A program made the position numbers and the translations under genes. 64,000 nt of DNA from Fibrobacter sp. Its GTDB lineage: Bacteria; Fibrobacterota; Fibrobacteria; Fibrobacterales; Fibrobacteraceae. Location of the stretch: NCBI GenBank assembly GCA_024398835.1, contig JAKSIK010000008.1, forward strand, positions 1-64,000. Reading direction: 5' to 3'. Under the pieces are notes generated by a model that was not told where the DNA came from, did no database searches, and worked only from the letters and a program-made list of their open reading frames with translations. Shown piece after piece: positions 26,501 to 34,610 of this stretch (its first letter is position 1; every line of letters starts with the position of its first letter).

Positions 26501-27457
26501 ATATTCCGCCTTCATGATGGACTTGATTTCTTCATATTCCTTAGATGCAAGGAATTCCTTCGGTATTTCAAAACGAGGCCAGAAATCATCGCCAATGCCC
26601 GTTTTTACCGTAAAACTGCAACGTTCGGCAATCTTTACCGTATTTTCAATGGCGCCAGGAATACTCCCGAAAAGTTCCTGCATTTCTGCTTCAGAGCGGA
26701 AGTAGAACTTGTCCGTAGGGAACCGCTTGTCCGTGAAGTCATTCAAGGTTTCCTTCATGGCAATGCAGCGGAGAACCTTATGGGCCATGGCGTCTTCAGG
26801 CTTGATGTAATGCACATCGGCAACTGCGACTACCTCATAGCCCAATTCCTTTGCCACCTGAACATTGTACTCATTCAGAAGTTTCTGTTGTGGAACACCG
26901 TTATCGCAAACAGAAAGATAAAGATGTTCTTTATCAAAAATTTTGCCCAATTCCTCAATATAGGCATGAGCTATGGAATTGCGACCTGCAGCTACATTCT
27001 GGCCATACTTGCTAAAGAAATCGCCGGCAATGGCAATAACGCCTTCTTTAAACTGTTGAATGACCTCCAAAGGAACCGCGGGAATTTCTGCCCAGCGCTC
27101 TTCCGTCTCATAACAGTGGCTCACCACGCGCAAAAGATTGTAGTAACCCTTCTCGTTTTCTACAAGAAGCGTAAGACGTTCATAGGTTATAGGGTCTTTA
27201 GGGGTAGCACTTGACGTTGCCACATAAACATGGCAACCTAGAACTGTTTTTATAGGCGGCAGACCCTTTTCTTTACGCTTTTTGTTCAGTCCCTGACAGC
27301 GGGTCTGGAATTCCAGAATACCAAACATGGCCCCGTGGTCTGTAAGAGCAATAGCAGGAGCATTTTCAGCAGCCGCAGCAGCGAGAATATCATCCAACCG
27401 GGCCGAGGCCTGCAGCACCGAAAATTCCGAATGAACCTGTAAATGAACAAAAGCCAT
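23582..27457 (-). CDS. dnaE: DNA polymerase III alpha subunit
   Basis: This 1291-residue replicative polymerase starts with a PHP domain (FVHLQVHSEFSVLQ, ALTDHGAMFG), followed by the C-family polymerase core. GPGRGSAAGSLV and PDIDTDIADRDR hold the catalytic aspartates, and QVMKLAQILGGYSLG and AFNKSHAAAYAYVAYQTAY are typical. An HhH region and an OB-fold (VIVGGVVTKLRSI) complete the C-terminus. The PHP motif usually written DHG reads DNG here (LSVCDNG), so its metal site may be incomplete. The ATG overlaps the stop of the upstream glycosyltransferase by one base (TAATG). Confidence 0.97.
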   Translation of the reverse strand: MAFVHLQVHSEFSVLQASARLDDILAAAAAENAPAIALTDHGAMFGILEFQTRCQGLNKKRKEKGLPPIKTVLGCHVYVATSSATPKDPITYERLTLLVENEKGYYNLLRVVSHCYETEERWAEIPAVPLEVIQQFKEGVIAIAGDFFSKYGQNVAAGRNSIAHAYIEELGKIFDKEHLYLSVCDNGVPQQKLLNEYNVQVAKELGYEVVAVADVHYIKPEDAMAHKVLRCIAMKETLNDFTDKRFPTDKFYFRSEAEMQELFGSIPGAIENTVKIAERCSFTVKTGIGDDFWPRFEIPKEFLASKEYEEIKSIMKAEYDAEYPVIRERELKGVIKDKKKKVKEEYCATNGKDPETLTDEDNTEIDRLSSPEFFTEEDNKAWDKAVHRWCKPGSDSDIYIINLCNEFLHWRFPEENFKFPEHETEVAKRMYKELNCIRNMNVAGYLLIVWDFINWSRNHGIPVGPGRGSAAGSLVTYIIGITDIDPLKFDLLFERFLNPERVSMPDIDTDIADRDRGRVIDYVTGKYGKDCVGQIITYGMLKSKAVITDVARVLGIPMAEGKAIIAQFPQRVLNFSLNDAWTGKDKKGNPVSPDYSPEPLQALINSRESYKNLWSIAKTLEDLPRQTGVHACGVVITPTPIYNLAPLYRAAPQDTPVVMYDKHYAEDIGLLKMDFLGLVNLSIIQDTVNMVEKIRKIKLDMSKIPLDDKETFDLLGRGMTTTVFQFESPGMQKYLRELKPTRIGDLIAMNALYRPGPIDQIPHFIARKNGNEEIDCYHPDLEEVLGETYGVIVYQEQVMKLAQILGGYSLGGADNIRRIMAKKMPDKMAKLEPEFFEKCLAKGYDQAMIKKVWDAVLPFCGYAFNKSHAAAYAYVAYQTAYLKTHFGPEYMAASMTSKMGKTEDIVTIILECKRLGIPVLSPDVNSSLGVFSANEKGQILYGLAGIRNVGLAVIEDVVAEREKNGPFKDIFDFCKRVVEYQGAQKEKRPPLGKKLLECLIMAGALDTLPGSRAVQMATVDRALEVAARHQEDKSKGQMSLFDMGDAGPSMDSSAETLEEAEEWGCMEMLNKEKDVLGLFLSGHPLDEFRPELQGFTTSSLADDELRRKVGNTVIVGGVVTKLRSIETKRGDVIGSGSIQDFHGDLGIFFKKDVWERCRDKISCDDRILVKGDLEFQRDKERKLTTDMQVVVEEVFQLDYAREQMAKYVHVSLYSVMLTDEYLQKLEEGLQRFEAFEGEHSCEVVLHVESESSNEHAVVLHKYKVCYTAELMEWFRRDMGAIKFWVSAKPRR

Positions 27458-28431
27458 TATTTTTCACAACCGTATGTTTCAATTAATTTCACAACCCGAT
27501 TAGGCACATTCCCGTATAGTTTAGCATACTCATGCCTTGCACTTAGTTCCTCTGGGAATGAAAGTACCGCCTGTATCCACGCGTTTGCCAATGCACCGCA
27601 AATAGATAATTTAGAGATTCTCTTTCCATCGCCCGATTGGCTAGGAACCCCTCCCCGAGCCATAGACGCATAGCGTTTCAAACCGCGATACGGCAATTTG
27701 AAAATCTCTGACCATGGCAACAGGCGCATTGCAGTGCGCAGGCGATTTCGTTCCGAATAAAACAGCTTTCGAGGAGAATAACGAACCGTGGTCAAGGACC
27801 GTTCATGATAGACTTTTGCACTTGGGCAAAAAATCGTCTTGTAGCCAGCCAAGTTGTGCCTAAAATACCATTCCGTCTCTTCGAAAAATAGAAAGAAGCT
27901 AGCATCCATCATACCCGCAGCCTGGGCTGCATCTCGACGAAAGCTCATCACCGCGCCATAGCAGCCAAAAACTTCCTTTTCCCGCACATCAGCATTGTCT
28001 ATCGTTAACCCACTGCCTTCATTTTTGGCAAACAAGTCATTTCCAAACTGTACACCGACAGCATTGACATAACCACTTTTTTCCATCACCAGGCTAGCTA
28101 CAGAACCTATGGAAGGATTTCGGTCAAAACACGCCTTTATTTCTCTAGACCAGGCCGGATCAAATTCCAAATCCATATTACACAAGACCTGGATGTCTGC
28201 CGTCATTTTTTTTAAAAGTTCGTTACAAGCTCCCGCATATCCCAAATTCTCATGGGAACAACTAATTTCACAGGGCAAGCCACTGGACCTCAGCATTTCT
28301 ATAGAATCGTCCGAGGATGCGTTGTCAAAAACAAAAATACGTACAGCATCATGTTGGTCCACCAAACTACGCACACACAAGCATAGTTCTTTTCCACCAT
28401 TGTAATTTATGATACCAACATCAATCATCAT
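27457..28431 (-). CDS. Family 2 glycosyltransferase
   Basis: This protein has 324 residues from the ATG at 28431; another ATG lies immediately after it. The GT-A core is clear: VGIINYNGGKELCLCV, VFDNASSDDSIEML, NLGYAGACNELL, and CNMDLEFDP with the DxD-like motif. FFLFFEETEWYFR is typical of WbbL-type rhamnosyltransferases. It probably transfers a sugar to a cell-surface glycan or O-antigen-type chain; donor and acceptor are not readable. It is coupled to dnaE downstream and divergent from a flippase-like gene 78 bases away. Confidence 0.85.
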   Translation of the reverse strand: MMIDVGIINYNGGKELCLCVRSLVDQHDAVRIFVFDNASSDDSIEMLRSSGLPCEISCSHENLGYAGACNELLKKMTADIQVLCNMDLEFDPAWSREIKACFDRNPSIGSVASLVMEKSGYVNAVGVQFGNDLFAKNEGSGLTIDNADVREKEVFGCYGAVMSFRRDAAQAAGMMDASFFLFFEETEWYFRHNLAGYKTIFCPSAKVYHERSLTTVRYSPRKLFYSERNRLRTAMRLLPWSEIFKLPYRGLKRYASMARGGVPSQSGDGKRISKLSICGALANAWIQAVLSFPEELSARHEYAKLYGNVPNRVVKLIETYGCEK

Positions 28432-28509
28432 ATACTCTTTTTCAATATTACCTACCCTTATATAGAACTTTATAGAGCGTCTGTAAACCAAAAATGCTAG
28501 ATTAACACC

Positions 28510-29460
28510 ATGCCTGTGGAACAAAGCAAAAAAAAGTTCTTAAAGACCTTTCTTAAACTAGCCATAACGCTAGGGGGACTTGTATATATATTCCACAAAG
28601 TTCCCCTCACTGATGCCATCCACAACTGGAACAACAATACCTTACCATGGTTACTAGCCATTCTTGCTCTGACGGTTGTTTTAATGGCTATACAGGCAAA
28701 TCGATGGAGAGGACTGCTACTTGATGAAGGAAAGAAAGTTTCATTCAAGACCTTCTACGCTTACATTGCCTTGGGATATTTTTTTAACAATCTACTCCCT
28801 AGTGGTTTCGGTGGAGACGCAGTAAAAACCATCGCTTTTGGAAAACGCTTTGGCAATACAGCGAACTCTGTGGCAGCGATTGTTATTTCTAGGGTTATGG
28901 GCCTCATCGCCATGTTCGTCTGTTTTTTTATTGCACTCCCATTTGTCGCATCTCAATACAATATCCCCGTTATCTACACCATCACTGTAAGCTTAATTGC
29001 ACTACTTTCTGTGGTAATCATTACCTCCGGACTTTTTGCAGATAAAGTAAAAGCCCCCCAGAAATTAACATCAAGGTTTCCTTCCCTATTAAAACTTCAA
29101 AGTGCCTTCGCCATTTACCGGGAACATCCCAAAGCATTTCTGCTTTCTGGTTTAGATTCTATCTGGCTCCAAATCGTTACCATCATCATTCATTACGCGT
29201 ACTTTAAAGCCGTTGGAATTGATGTCGACATCTTTGTCATTACTGTTTTCACCACCATCATGGTCACCTTCACCATGCTTCCCATTTCCATCAATGGCAT
29301 AGGAATCCGGGAAAATGTGCAGGTCAGTTTATACACCGGTTTGCTCGGCATTCCTGCGGATGTCGTATTGGCATCCACCCTGTTAAGCTACATACCCCTG
29401 TTGTTCCAAGCGGCACAAGGTGCGATAGTATTCGCAATGTTAAAAGGAAATAAAGAATAA
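28510..29460 (+). CDS. Flippase-like membrane protein (LPG synthase TM / AglD family)
   Basis: The 316-residue protein has about eight membrane helices and the family signature ALGYFFNNLLPSGFGGDAVK (residues about 84-103). Relatives include the transmembrane half of lysyl-phosphatidylglycerol synthase (MprF) and AglD-like proteins. No synthetase domain is fused. It may move a lipid or lipid-linked sugar; the divergent glycosyltransferase fits this but does not prove it. A TAGATT box lies 6 bases before the ATG and there is no Shine-Dalgarno. Confidence 0.8.
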   Translation: MPVEQSKKKFLKTFLKLAITLGGLVYIFHKVPLTDAIHNWNNNTLPWLLAILALTVVLMAIQANRWRGLLLDEGKKVSFKTFYAYIALGYFFNNLLPSGFGGDAVKTIAFGKRFGNTANSVAAIVISRVMGLIAMFVCFFIALPFVASQYNIPVIYTITVSLIALLSVVIITSGLFADKVKAPQKLTSRFPSLLKLQSAFAIYREHPKAFLLSGLDSIWLQIVTIIIHYAYFKAVGIDVDIFVITVFTTIMVTFTMLPISINGIGIRENVQVSLYTGLLGIPADVVLASTLLSYIPLLFQAAQGAIVFAMLKGNKE

Positions 29461-29462
29461 GA

Positions 29463-29485
29463 AACGGGCCCGAGAGCCCGTTTTC
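29463..29485. terminator. Bidirectional terminator between flippase and gpsA
   Basis: AACGGGC and GCCCGTT pair around a six-base loop and are flanked by A and T runs, so the hairpin can serve both convergent genes. Confidence 0.75.
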
Positions 29486-29489
29486 ATCA

Positions 29490-30500
29490 TTACCAGTTTT
29501 CGGCCTTGAGTTCGCGGCCCCACATTTCCTTGATGACGTCGGCGACCTTCTTGTTTTCGAAGAGCATCGCATAAACGGCTTCGACAATCGGCATCTCAAC
29601 GCCAAGCTTTTGGGCCAAGGCGCGAGTGCTGCGGCAGGTCGGGACACCTTCGGCAATCATCTTCATGCTGGCGAGCACTTGGTCCAGAGTTTCGCCCTTA
29701 CCGATGTGTTCGCCCACGTAGCGGTTGCGGCTGTGCTGAGAAAGGCAGGTTACAATGAGGTCGCCCATACCGGCGAGACCAGCAAACGTTTCGGGCTTTG
29801 CGCCGAGAGCCTTGCCCAGACGGCACATTTCCGCCTGGCCTCGAGTGAGGAGGGCGGCACGAGTATTGTCGCCGGCGCCAATGCCATAAAGCACGCCACT
29901 TGCGATAGCAATCACGTTCTTCACGGAACCACAAAGCTCCACACCGACAATGTCCGTAGATGTGTAAACACGGAGGTAAGAGCAGCTCATCGCCTTCTGC
30001 ACGAGTTTTGCAGATTCCTCGTTCACACTAGCAGCCACAATGGCGGTGAGCACATGGCGGCTGACTTCTTCAGCATGAGACGGTCCGCTAAAGGCGACCA
30101 TCTTGTCTTCGGTAAGCCAAGGCACGTTTTCGAGAAGGACTTCGCTCATCAACTGATTCGTGCCTTCAAGAATGCCCTTCGTAGCGCAAACTACAACCGG
30201 TTCCTTGCCCTTCTTGGGAGTCCAGGAGCCAAGGTTCTTCGCGACACCGCCCATGAACTGGGACGGCACCACAATAAGCACCATATCGCAATCGTCAAGA
30301 GCCTTCGGCATGTCGGTGGTATACTTAAAATCGGCCGGGAAAATCACACCCGGGAGCTTATCCTTATACTGGTGTTCCGTAGAAAGAAGATCCACTTCGG
30401 CCTGGGAATTCGTCCAGAAGGTCATTTCATTCTTGTTTTCATAAACAACTTGGCCAAGTGTCAAGCCCCAGCCACCGGTACCCAAAACTGTAACTTTCAT
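29490..30500 (-). CDS. gpsA: Glycerol-3-phosphate dehydrogenase [NAD(P)+]
   Basis: GpsA (336 residues) reduces dihydroxyacetone phosphate to sn-glycerol-3-phosphate, the phospholipid backbone. The N-terminal VTVLGTGGWGLTLGQ is the nucleotide-binding motif, and GSVKNVIAIASGVLYGIGAGDN contains the catalytic Lys. GLAGMGDLIVTCLS is the usual C-terminal signature. It directly follows plsY, so two successive steps of phosphatidic acid synthesis are encoded together. Confidence 0.96.
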   Translation of the reverse strand: MKVTVLGTGGWGLTLGQVVYENKNEMTFWTNSQAEVDLLSTEHQYKDKLPGVIFPADFKYTTDMPKALDDCDMVLIVVPSQFMGGVAKNLGSWTPKKGKEPVVVCATKGILEGTNQLMSEVLLENVPWLTEDKMVAFSGPSHAEEVSRHVLTAIVAASVNEESAKLVQKAMSCSYLRVYTSTDIVGVELCGSVKNVIAIASGVLYGIGAGDNTRAALLTRGQAEMCRLGKALGAKPETFAGLAGMGDLIVTCLSQHSRNRYVGEHIGKGETLDQVLASMKMIAEGVPTCRSTRALAQKLGVEMPIVEAVYAMLFENKKVADVIKEMWGRELKAENW

Positions 30501-30527
30501 ACTAAACTTCCTCTTAACCTAAATCTA

Positions 30528-31190
30528 TTATTTTTTCCGCTTGCTACCAAAGCCGTTTTCAGTTCCATTCATCAAACGCTTGATATTTGACTTGTGTTTT
30601 ACAATAACGAACACGGCAACCAGTAGGCAGGTTATCATTAGCGGCAAAGTCATCTTGTCGTAAACCGGATACGGAAGACCCAGATAACCCATCACAGAAA
30701 AGGCCCCCAACGCTAAGCATGCTCCAATGCTCCCTACAGAAACATACTTTGTAGCAGCGGTGAGAATAATCCAAATGGCAAAACTGGATAGCGCGGTCAC
30801 CGGGCAGAGGCAGAGGAACACGCCGAGAGCTGCAAGCACGCCTTTCCCGCCGCGGAAACCCGCAAAGCAGGTGAAGCTATGACCGAGAATGACGAGAATG
30901 CCCGCAACGAGGGGAACCCAACCGCTATAGTCGGCACCGCCAGCAGCTACCTGGGCTGCACACATCTGAAGCGCAATGAAGGGGCCAAAAAAGCCCTTCA
31001 GCAAATCCATAAAAACCACAGGGAGCGCAGGCTTCCAGCCCAGCACACGGAAGGTATTGGTAAGGCCCGCATTCTTGGAACCGTAGTTCCGAATGTCATA
31101 ATCCTTACCCTTCGCGATTTTTGCGATCCATATGGCGCTTGGGATCGACCCCAGCAAGTACGCTATTGGAAGACTCAGCAAACTGTTCAA
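30528..31190 (-). CDS. plsY: Glycerol-3-phosphate acyltransferase PlsY
   Basis: PlsY (220 residues) transfers an acyl group from acyl-phosphate to glycerol-3-phosphate at the inner membrane. It has multiple membrane helices and the motifs YLLGSIPSAIWIAK, GSKNAGLTNTFRVLG and GHSFTCFAGFRGGKGVLAALG. The only start that keeps the first conserved helix is a TTG at 31190, with AAGGA eight bases upstream. This places the first 86 bases inside the end of der, read in another frame. It is followed by gpsA. Confidence 0.94.
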   Translation of the reverse strand: MNSLLSLPIAYLLGSIPSAIWIAKIAKGKDYDIRNYGSKNAGLTNTFRVLGWKPALPVVFMDLLKGFFGPFIALQMCAAQVAAGGADYSGWVPLVAGILVILGHSFTCFAGFRGGKGVLAALGVFLCLCPVTALSSFAIWIILTAATKYVSVGSIGACLALGAFSVMGYLGLPYPVYDKMTLPLMITCLLVAVFVIVKHKSNIKRLMNGTENGFGSKRKK

Positions 31191-32532
31191 GTTCTTCGTC
31201 CTTTCTAAGGTTTAACTGCATATCGAAATTCAAGCGAAGGGGCGCACCCTGCAACTGGAATTCCTCATAAAATTTACGCATCAGGTAACGCTTGTAACCC
31301 TCATCCACCAGTTCCGGCGTACGAGTTTCAATGGCGATTACCGGCGGTTCCACCATAATCTGGCAAGCGCGAGTCATCACCACCGCACGAGCGTTGTGGC
31401 TAGGAGGCGGGCTCTGCTGCAGGAAGTTCGCAAAGGATTCTGCAACGCGGTCACGGCCAAGCACGCGGCGGCAGTTGGCATAAACCGTCCGAATTGCCTG
31501 CACTACACGACTGACGCGAAGGCCTTCTTTAGCGCTGATGGAGAGAATAGGAACATATTCCAGCATGGGTTCCCGTTCCAGCATCTCCTTCACCATGTGG
31601 TCAAAAGACTTGTCGTTCTTATTCGGGTAGATATCCCACTTATTGAGAACCAGAACTAAGCCCTTCCCCGCCTTGCGAATTTCAGTAATGATGCGGAAAT
31701 CCTGAACTTCCAAACCGCGAGTGCAGTCTACCATGAGAACCGAGACATCGGACCTGCGGACACTTTCCAAGGTGCGCATGTTGCTGAAGACTTCCACTTC
31801 GTCTTCCACCTTGGCCTTTTTGCGAAGCCCTGCAGTATCCGTCACCACAAACTTCACTCCATCTACAATAAAATCGCAGTCGATAGAATCACGAGTAGTG
31901 CCTGGGATATCCGAAACCACCGCACGGTCCTCGCCCAACAAGCGATTGAGGAGAGTGCTCTTGCCCGCATTGGGACGGCCCAGAATAGCAAATCGAATGG
32001 GGCGTTCCTCTCGACGTTCGCCGCGAACTGGAGTAGGCAGAATGGACACCACTTCATCCAGAAGGCTAAAGCAGGCATAGCCAGTCAAAGCACTGATTGT
32101 GCGCGGTTGTCCAAATCCCAGTTGCAAGAACTCGTAGCTTTCTTGACGATCGCTCTGATTTTCACTCTTGTTGGCCACAAGAATGACCTTCTTATCCAAC
32201 TTGCGGATAAGGCGAGCGAATTGTTGGTCCAGCTTGGTAATGCCAACACGAACATCCACCATAAACAAGACTAAATCTGATTCATTTACGGCGTTAAAAA
32301 TCTGAGTGCGGACACTATCCGCCAAGACATCGATGGAATCATCGGGCAAAAATCCTCCCGTGTCCACCACCGTAAATTCATGTCCCTTGTAATTGGCATT
32401 CTGGTAGTGCCTATCTCGGGTAACGCCATCACGATCGCTTACCACGGCCGCACGACGACCGAGAATCCGGTTAAAAAGAGAGGACTTCCCTACATTGGGG
32501 CGTCCAATAATGCAAACAATAGGCAATTTCAT
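31105..32532 (-). CDS. der: Ribosome-assembly GTPase Der (EngA)
   Basis: Der (475 residues) has two tandem GTPase domains and a KH-like C-terminal domain and acts in 50S subunit maturation. G1 motifs are GRPNVGKSSLFNRI and GRPNAGKSTLLNRL; the two G3 motifs are VDTGGF and TDTAGL; NKSE and NKWD are G4. The last ~29 codons overlap plsY. It is the first gene of a probable der-plsY-gpsA transcript and is divergent from the lipoprotein at 32636. Confidence 0.96.
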   Translation of the reverse strand: MKLPIVCIIGRPNVGKSSLFNRILGRRAAVVSDRDGVTRDRHYQNANYKGHEFTVVDTGGFLPDDSIDVLADSVRTQIFNAVNESDLVLFMVDVRVGITKLDQQFARLIRKLDKKVILVANKSENQSDRQESYEFLQLGFGQPRTISALTGYACFSLLDEVVSILPTPVRGERREERPIRFAILGRPNAGKSTLLNRLLGEDRAVVSDIPGTTRDSIDCDFIVDGVKFVVTDTAGLRKKAKVEDEVEVFSNMRTLESVRRSDVSVLMVDCTRGLEVQDFRIITEIRKAGKGLVLVLNKWDIYPNKNDKSFDHMVKEMLEREPMLEYVPILSISAKEGLRVSRVVQAIRTVYANCRRVLGRDRVAESFANFLQQSPPPSHNARAVVMTRACQIMVEPPVIAIETRTPELVDEGYKRYLMRKFYEEFQLQGAPLRLNFDMQLNLRKDEELEQFAESSNSVLAGVDPKRHMDRKNREG

Positions 32533-32635
32533 CAGTATTTAATATAGAAAAAACAAGCCTTTTGCAATTTTTATAGACAGCAACCCTACTTTTTTTTAAA
32601 TTATTTACAAGTTACTATTTGAGGAGAATAAATAT

Positions 32636-33556
32636 ATGCACAAACACACTTTCAAGTTAATGTTCGCTGCAGCCGTCCTTACTCTGTCCGCTTGCGGCAG
32701 TGATTCCAGTTCCTCCAGCGGAGGAAGCGCTTCCGAGAGCGGGTCTATTCTTGCACACGACGAATCTCGCAAAATCATCAACTTTGTCTTGGATGAGGGG
32801 TATTGCGAGTATGACAATAGCCATCTTACATGGGTCGCTGCTGACAACGAGGGCGAGGCATACAAGTATAAAGTGAAGAACGACACCTTGTTAATGTACC
32901 CCTACGATATTGAAGAAAAAGAGACATCTGACTATGCTATCGTTCTTGTTGGTGGTGGAAACAGCATTTTCAACGAATGGACACAAACACCCTGTTTTGA
33001 GTACGATGGAGATATTGAATGCGAAAGAGAGAACAGCGCCTTCATCTCCTCCATCAAGTTCAGTGATTCCAAGGTTACTGCTTACTACGGAATTGACCCC
33101 GACTTTAACTTCCAGAGTTCCTACATGCTGGAAGATATTGTGAGAGCGATTTTGGATAAGAAAGGTGAAGTTCATCCGGGCGAATGGGTCTACTCCAAAT
33201 CCTACAGTAAGAGTTTCTGGGAAGACATTGCCGACGACTATGACCTTGACAAGAGGATCTCCTTTGATGGGATAGACAACAACAATCTTGACATCAAACT
33301 CGAGGGTGTCGTCTTTGAAGTACGGAAAATCAAAATTAAATATGACAATGACGGAAGCAGCATTTCCGCAAAGGTTTCCACCGAAGAAGGAACCTGCGAA
33401 CTTGATTACAATTATTTTAACGTAACCGAAGACAACTGTCTGGATAAGAATATCCTCAAGCTTGACGTCAGTGACGACAGAGCTTATGGCTATATTGAAT
33501 CTAACCATGAAGATTTTGCAGAATGTCTGCATGACCTTTATAGGAACTCCATTTAA
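32636..33556 (+). CDS. Hypothetical lipoprotein with Ser-rich linker
   Basis: The 306-residue protein has a lipoprotein signal (LTLSAC at about residue 20), then a GSDSSSSSGG linker of the kind common in Fibrobacter surface proteins. The rest is acidic, rich in Asp, Tyr and Lys, with several Cys. No domain is recognised. GAGGAG lies upstream of the ATG, and a strong terminator follows, so it is a single-gene unit. Location at the outer membrane or surface is inferred from the signal. Confidence 0.75.
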   Translation: MHKHTFKLMFAAAVLTLSACGSDSSSSSGGSASESGSILAHDESRKIINFVLDEGYCEYDNSHLTWVAADNEGEAYKYKVKNDTLLMYPYDIEEKETSDYAIVLVGGGNSIFNEWTQTPCFEYDGDIECERENSAFISSIKFSDSKVTAYYGIDPDFNFQSSYMLEDIVRAILDKKGEVHPGEWVYSKSYSKSFWEDIADDYDLDKRISFDGIDNNNLDIKLEGVVFEVRKIKIKYDNDGSSISAKVSTEEGTCELDYNYFNVTEDNCLDKNILKLDVSDDRAYGYIESNHEDFAECLHDLYRNSI

Positions 33557-33575
33557 TATTAAACTTTCTTGAAGA

Positions 33576-33605
33576 AAGCCCGCCATCTTGGCGGGCTTTT
33601 TTTTC
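33576..33605 (+). terminator. Intrinsic terminator
   Basis: AAGCCCGCC at 33576-33584 pairs with GGCGGGCTT at 33590-33598, followed by a long T run. Confidence 0.92.
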
Positions 33606-33629
33606 TAGATTGAACCCTATATTAGGGGT

Positions 33630-34520
33630 ATGACCATGCAAGATTTTGACCAGACCATTGTTACTACGGGAAAGACCATCCAGTTCAACGCTCTGGAACT
33701 GCATCCTCATCTCATTATTTTATACCCTCAAACCCAATTCAAGCAGATTCCGCTTGAAAAGGGCACTGTAATTCTCGGACGCGGTCAAGACGCAAACATC
33801 AAGTTGGAAGACGAACTGGTAAGCCGCAAGCATTGCTCCATCACCTTTGACGGAAAGAATGTTACGGTCACAGATTTGGGTAGCACCAACGGCACTTTTG
33901 TAGATGGATCCCCTATCCAGCAAGTGATTCTGGAATCTGACAACCGTTTGCAGCTAGGCAAGATGGTTTTAAAAGTGGAGTTCAAGGACCGGAGCGAAGA
34001 AGCTTTTGACAAGGCCTTATACGAAGCGGCCACCATGGACCCCCTGACCAAGATTTCCAACCGCCGGAACTTCTTTGACCGAAGCCTTGGCGAACTGGCC
34101 CTCGCACGCCGGAACAATTACTTTGTCCATACCATCATGGTAGATGCAGACCACTTCAAGAATGTGAACGACACCTGGGGTCACCAGTGCGGCGACATGG
34201 TCTTGAAAGAAATCGCCCGCATTCTGAATGAAGAAAAGCGGGAGTCCGATTTGCTCTCCCGCTATGGTGGAGAGGAATTCCTTTTGCTGTTGGCAGGCAT
34301 TAGTCCTGAAGATGCGAAGAAGAGCGCCGAACGTTTACGCATGGCTGTAGAACGGCATCGCTTTTCCTGGAAAGACACTGTCATTCCCGTTACCATCTCC
34401 CTGGGACTTTGCTCCAAACAAGGAGCAGACATTCCCAAGATCGAAGAGATGATTGCGGAATGCGACAAGATGCTCTACATAGCAAAAGAAAACGGCCGCA
34501 ACCAAGTCGCCAGCTGTTAA
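33630..34520 (+). CDS. FHA-GGDEF diguanylate cyclase
   Basis: This 296-residue soluble protein joins an N-terminal FHA domain (about 40-110; ILGRGQDANIKL, SRKHCSI, LGSTNGTFVDG), which binds phosphothreonine, to a GGDEF domain. The active motif is GGEEF at residues 213-217, and RESD exactly five residues before it fits the inhibitory I-site. It should make cyclic di-GMP under control of a Ser/Thr kinase signal; the kinase is not in the window. TATATT lies 6 bases before the ATG, with no Shine-Dalgarno. Confidence 0.9.
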   Translation: MTMQDFDQTIVTTGKTIQFNALELHPHLIILYPQTQFKQIPLEKGTVILGRGQDANIKLEDELVSRKHCSITFDGKNVTVTDLGSTNGTFVDGSPIQQVILESDNRLQLGKMVLKVEFKDRSEEAFDKALYEAATMDPLTKISNRRNFFDRSLGELALARRNNYFVHTIMVDADHFKNVNDTWGHQCGDMVLKEIARILNEEKRESDLLSRYGGEEFLLLLAGISPEDAKKSAERLRMAVERHRFSWKDTVIPVTISLGLCSKQGADIPKIEEMIAECDKMLYIAKENGRNQVASC

Positions 34521-34610
34521 TTTTTCTGAAAATTCAGATGGACTCGACAACGAATATGAGCAATTCGCTCTTTCGCTAGTAGCAACATTTTGCTATCTTT
34601 GGGCGCCGAA

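Noticed and set aside
25469-27214. 581-codon plus-strand open frame
   Set aside because: It is antisense to dnaE and has no recognisable domain.
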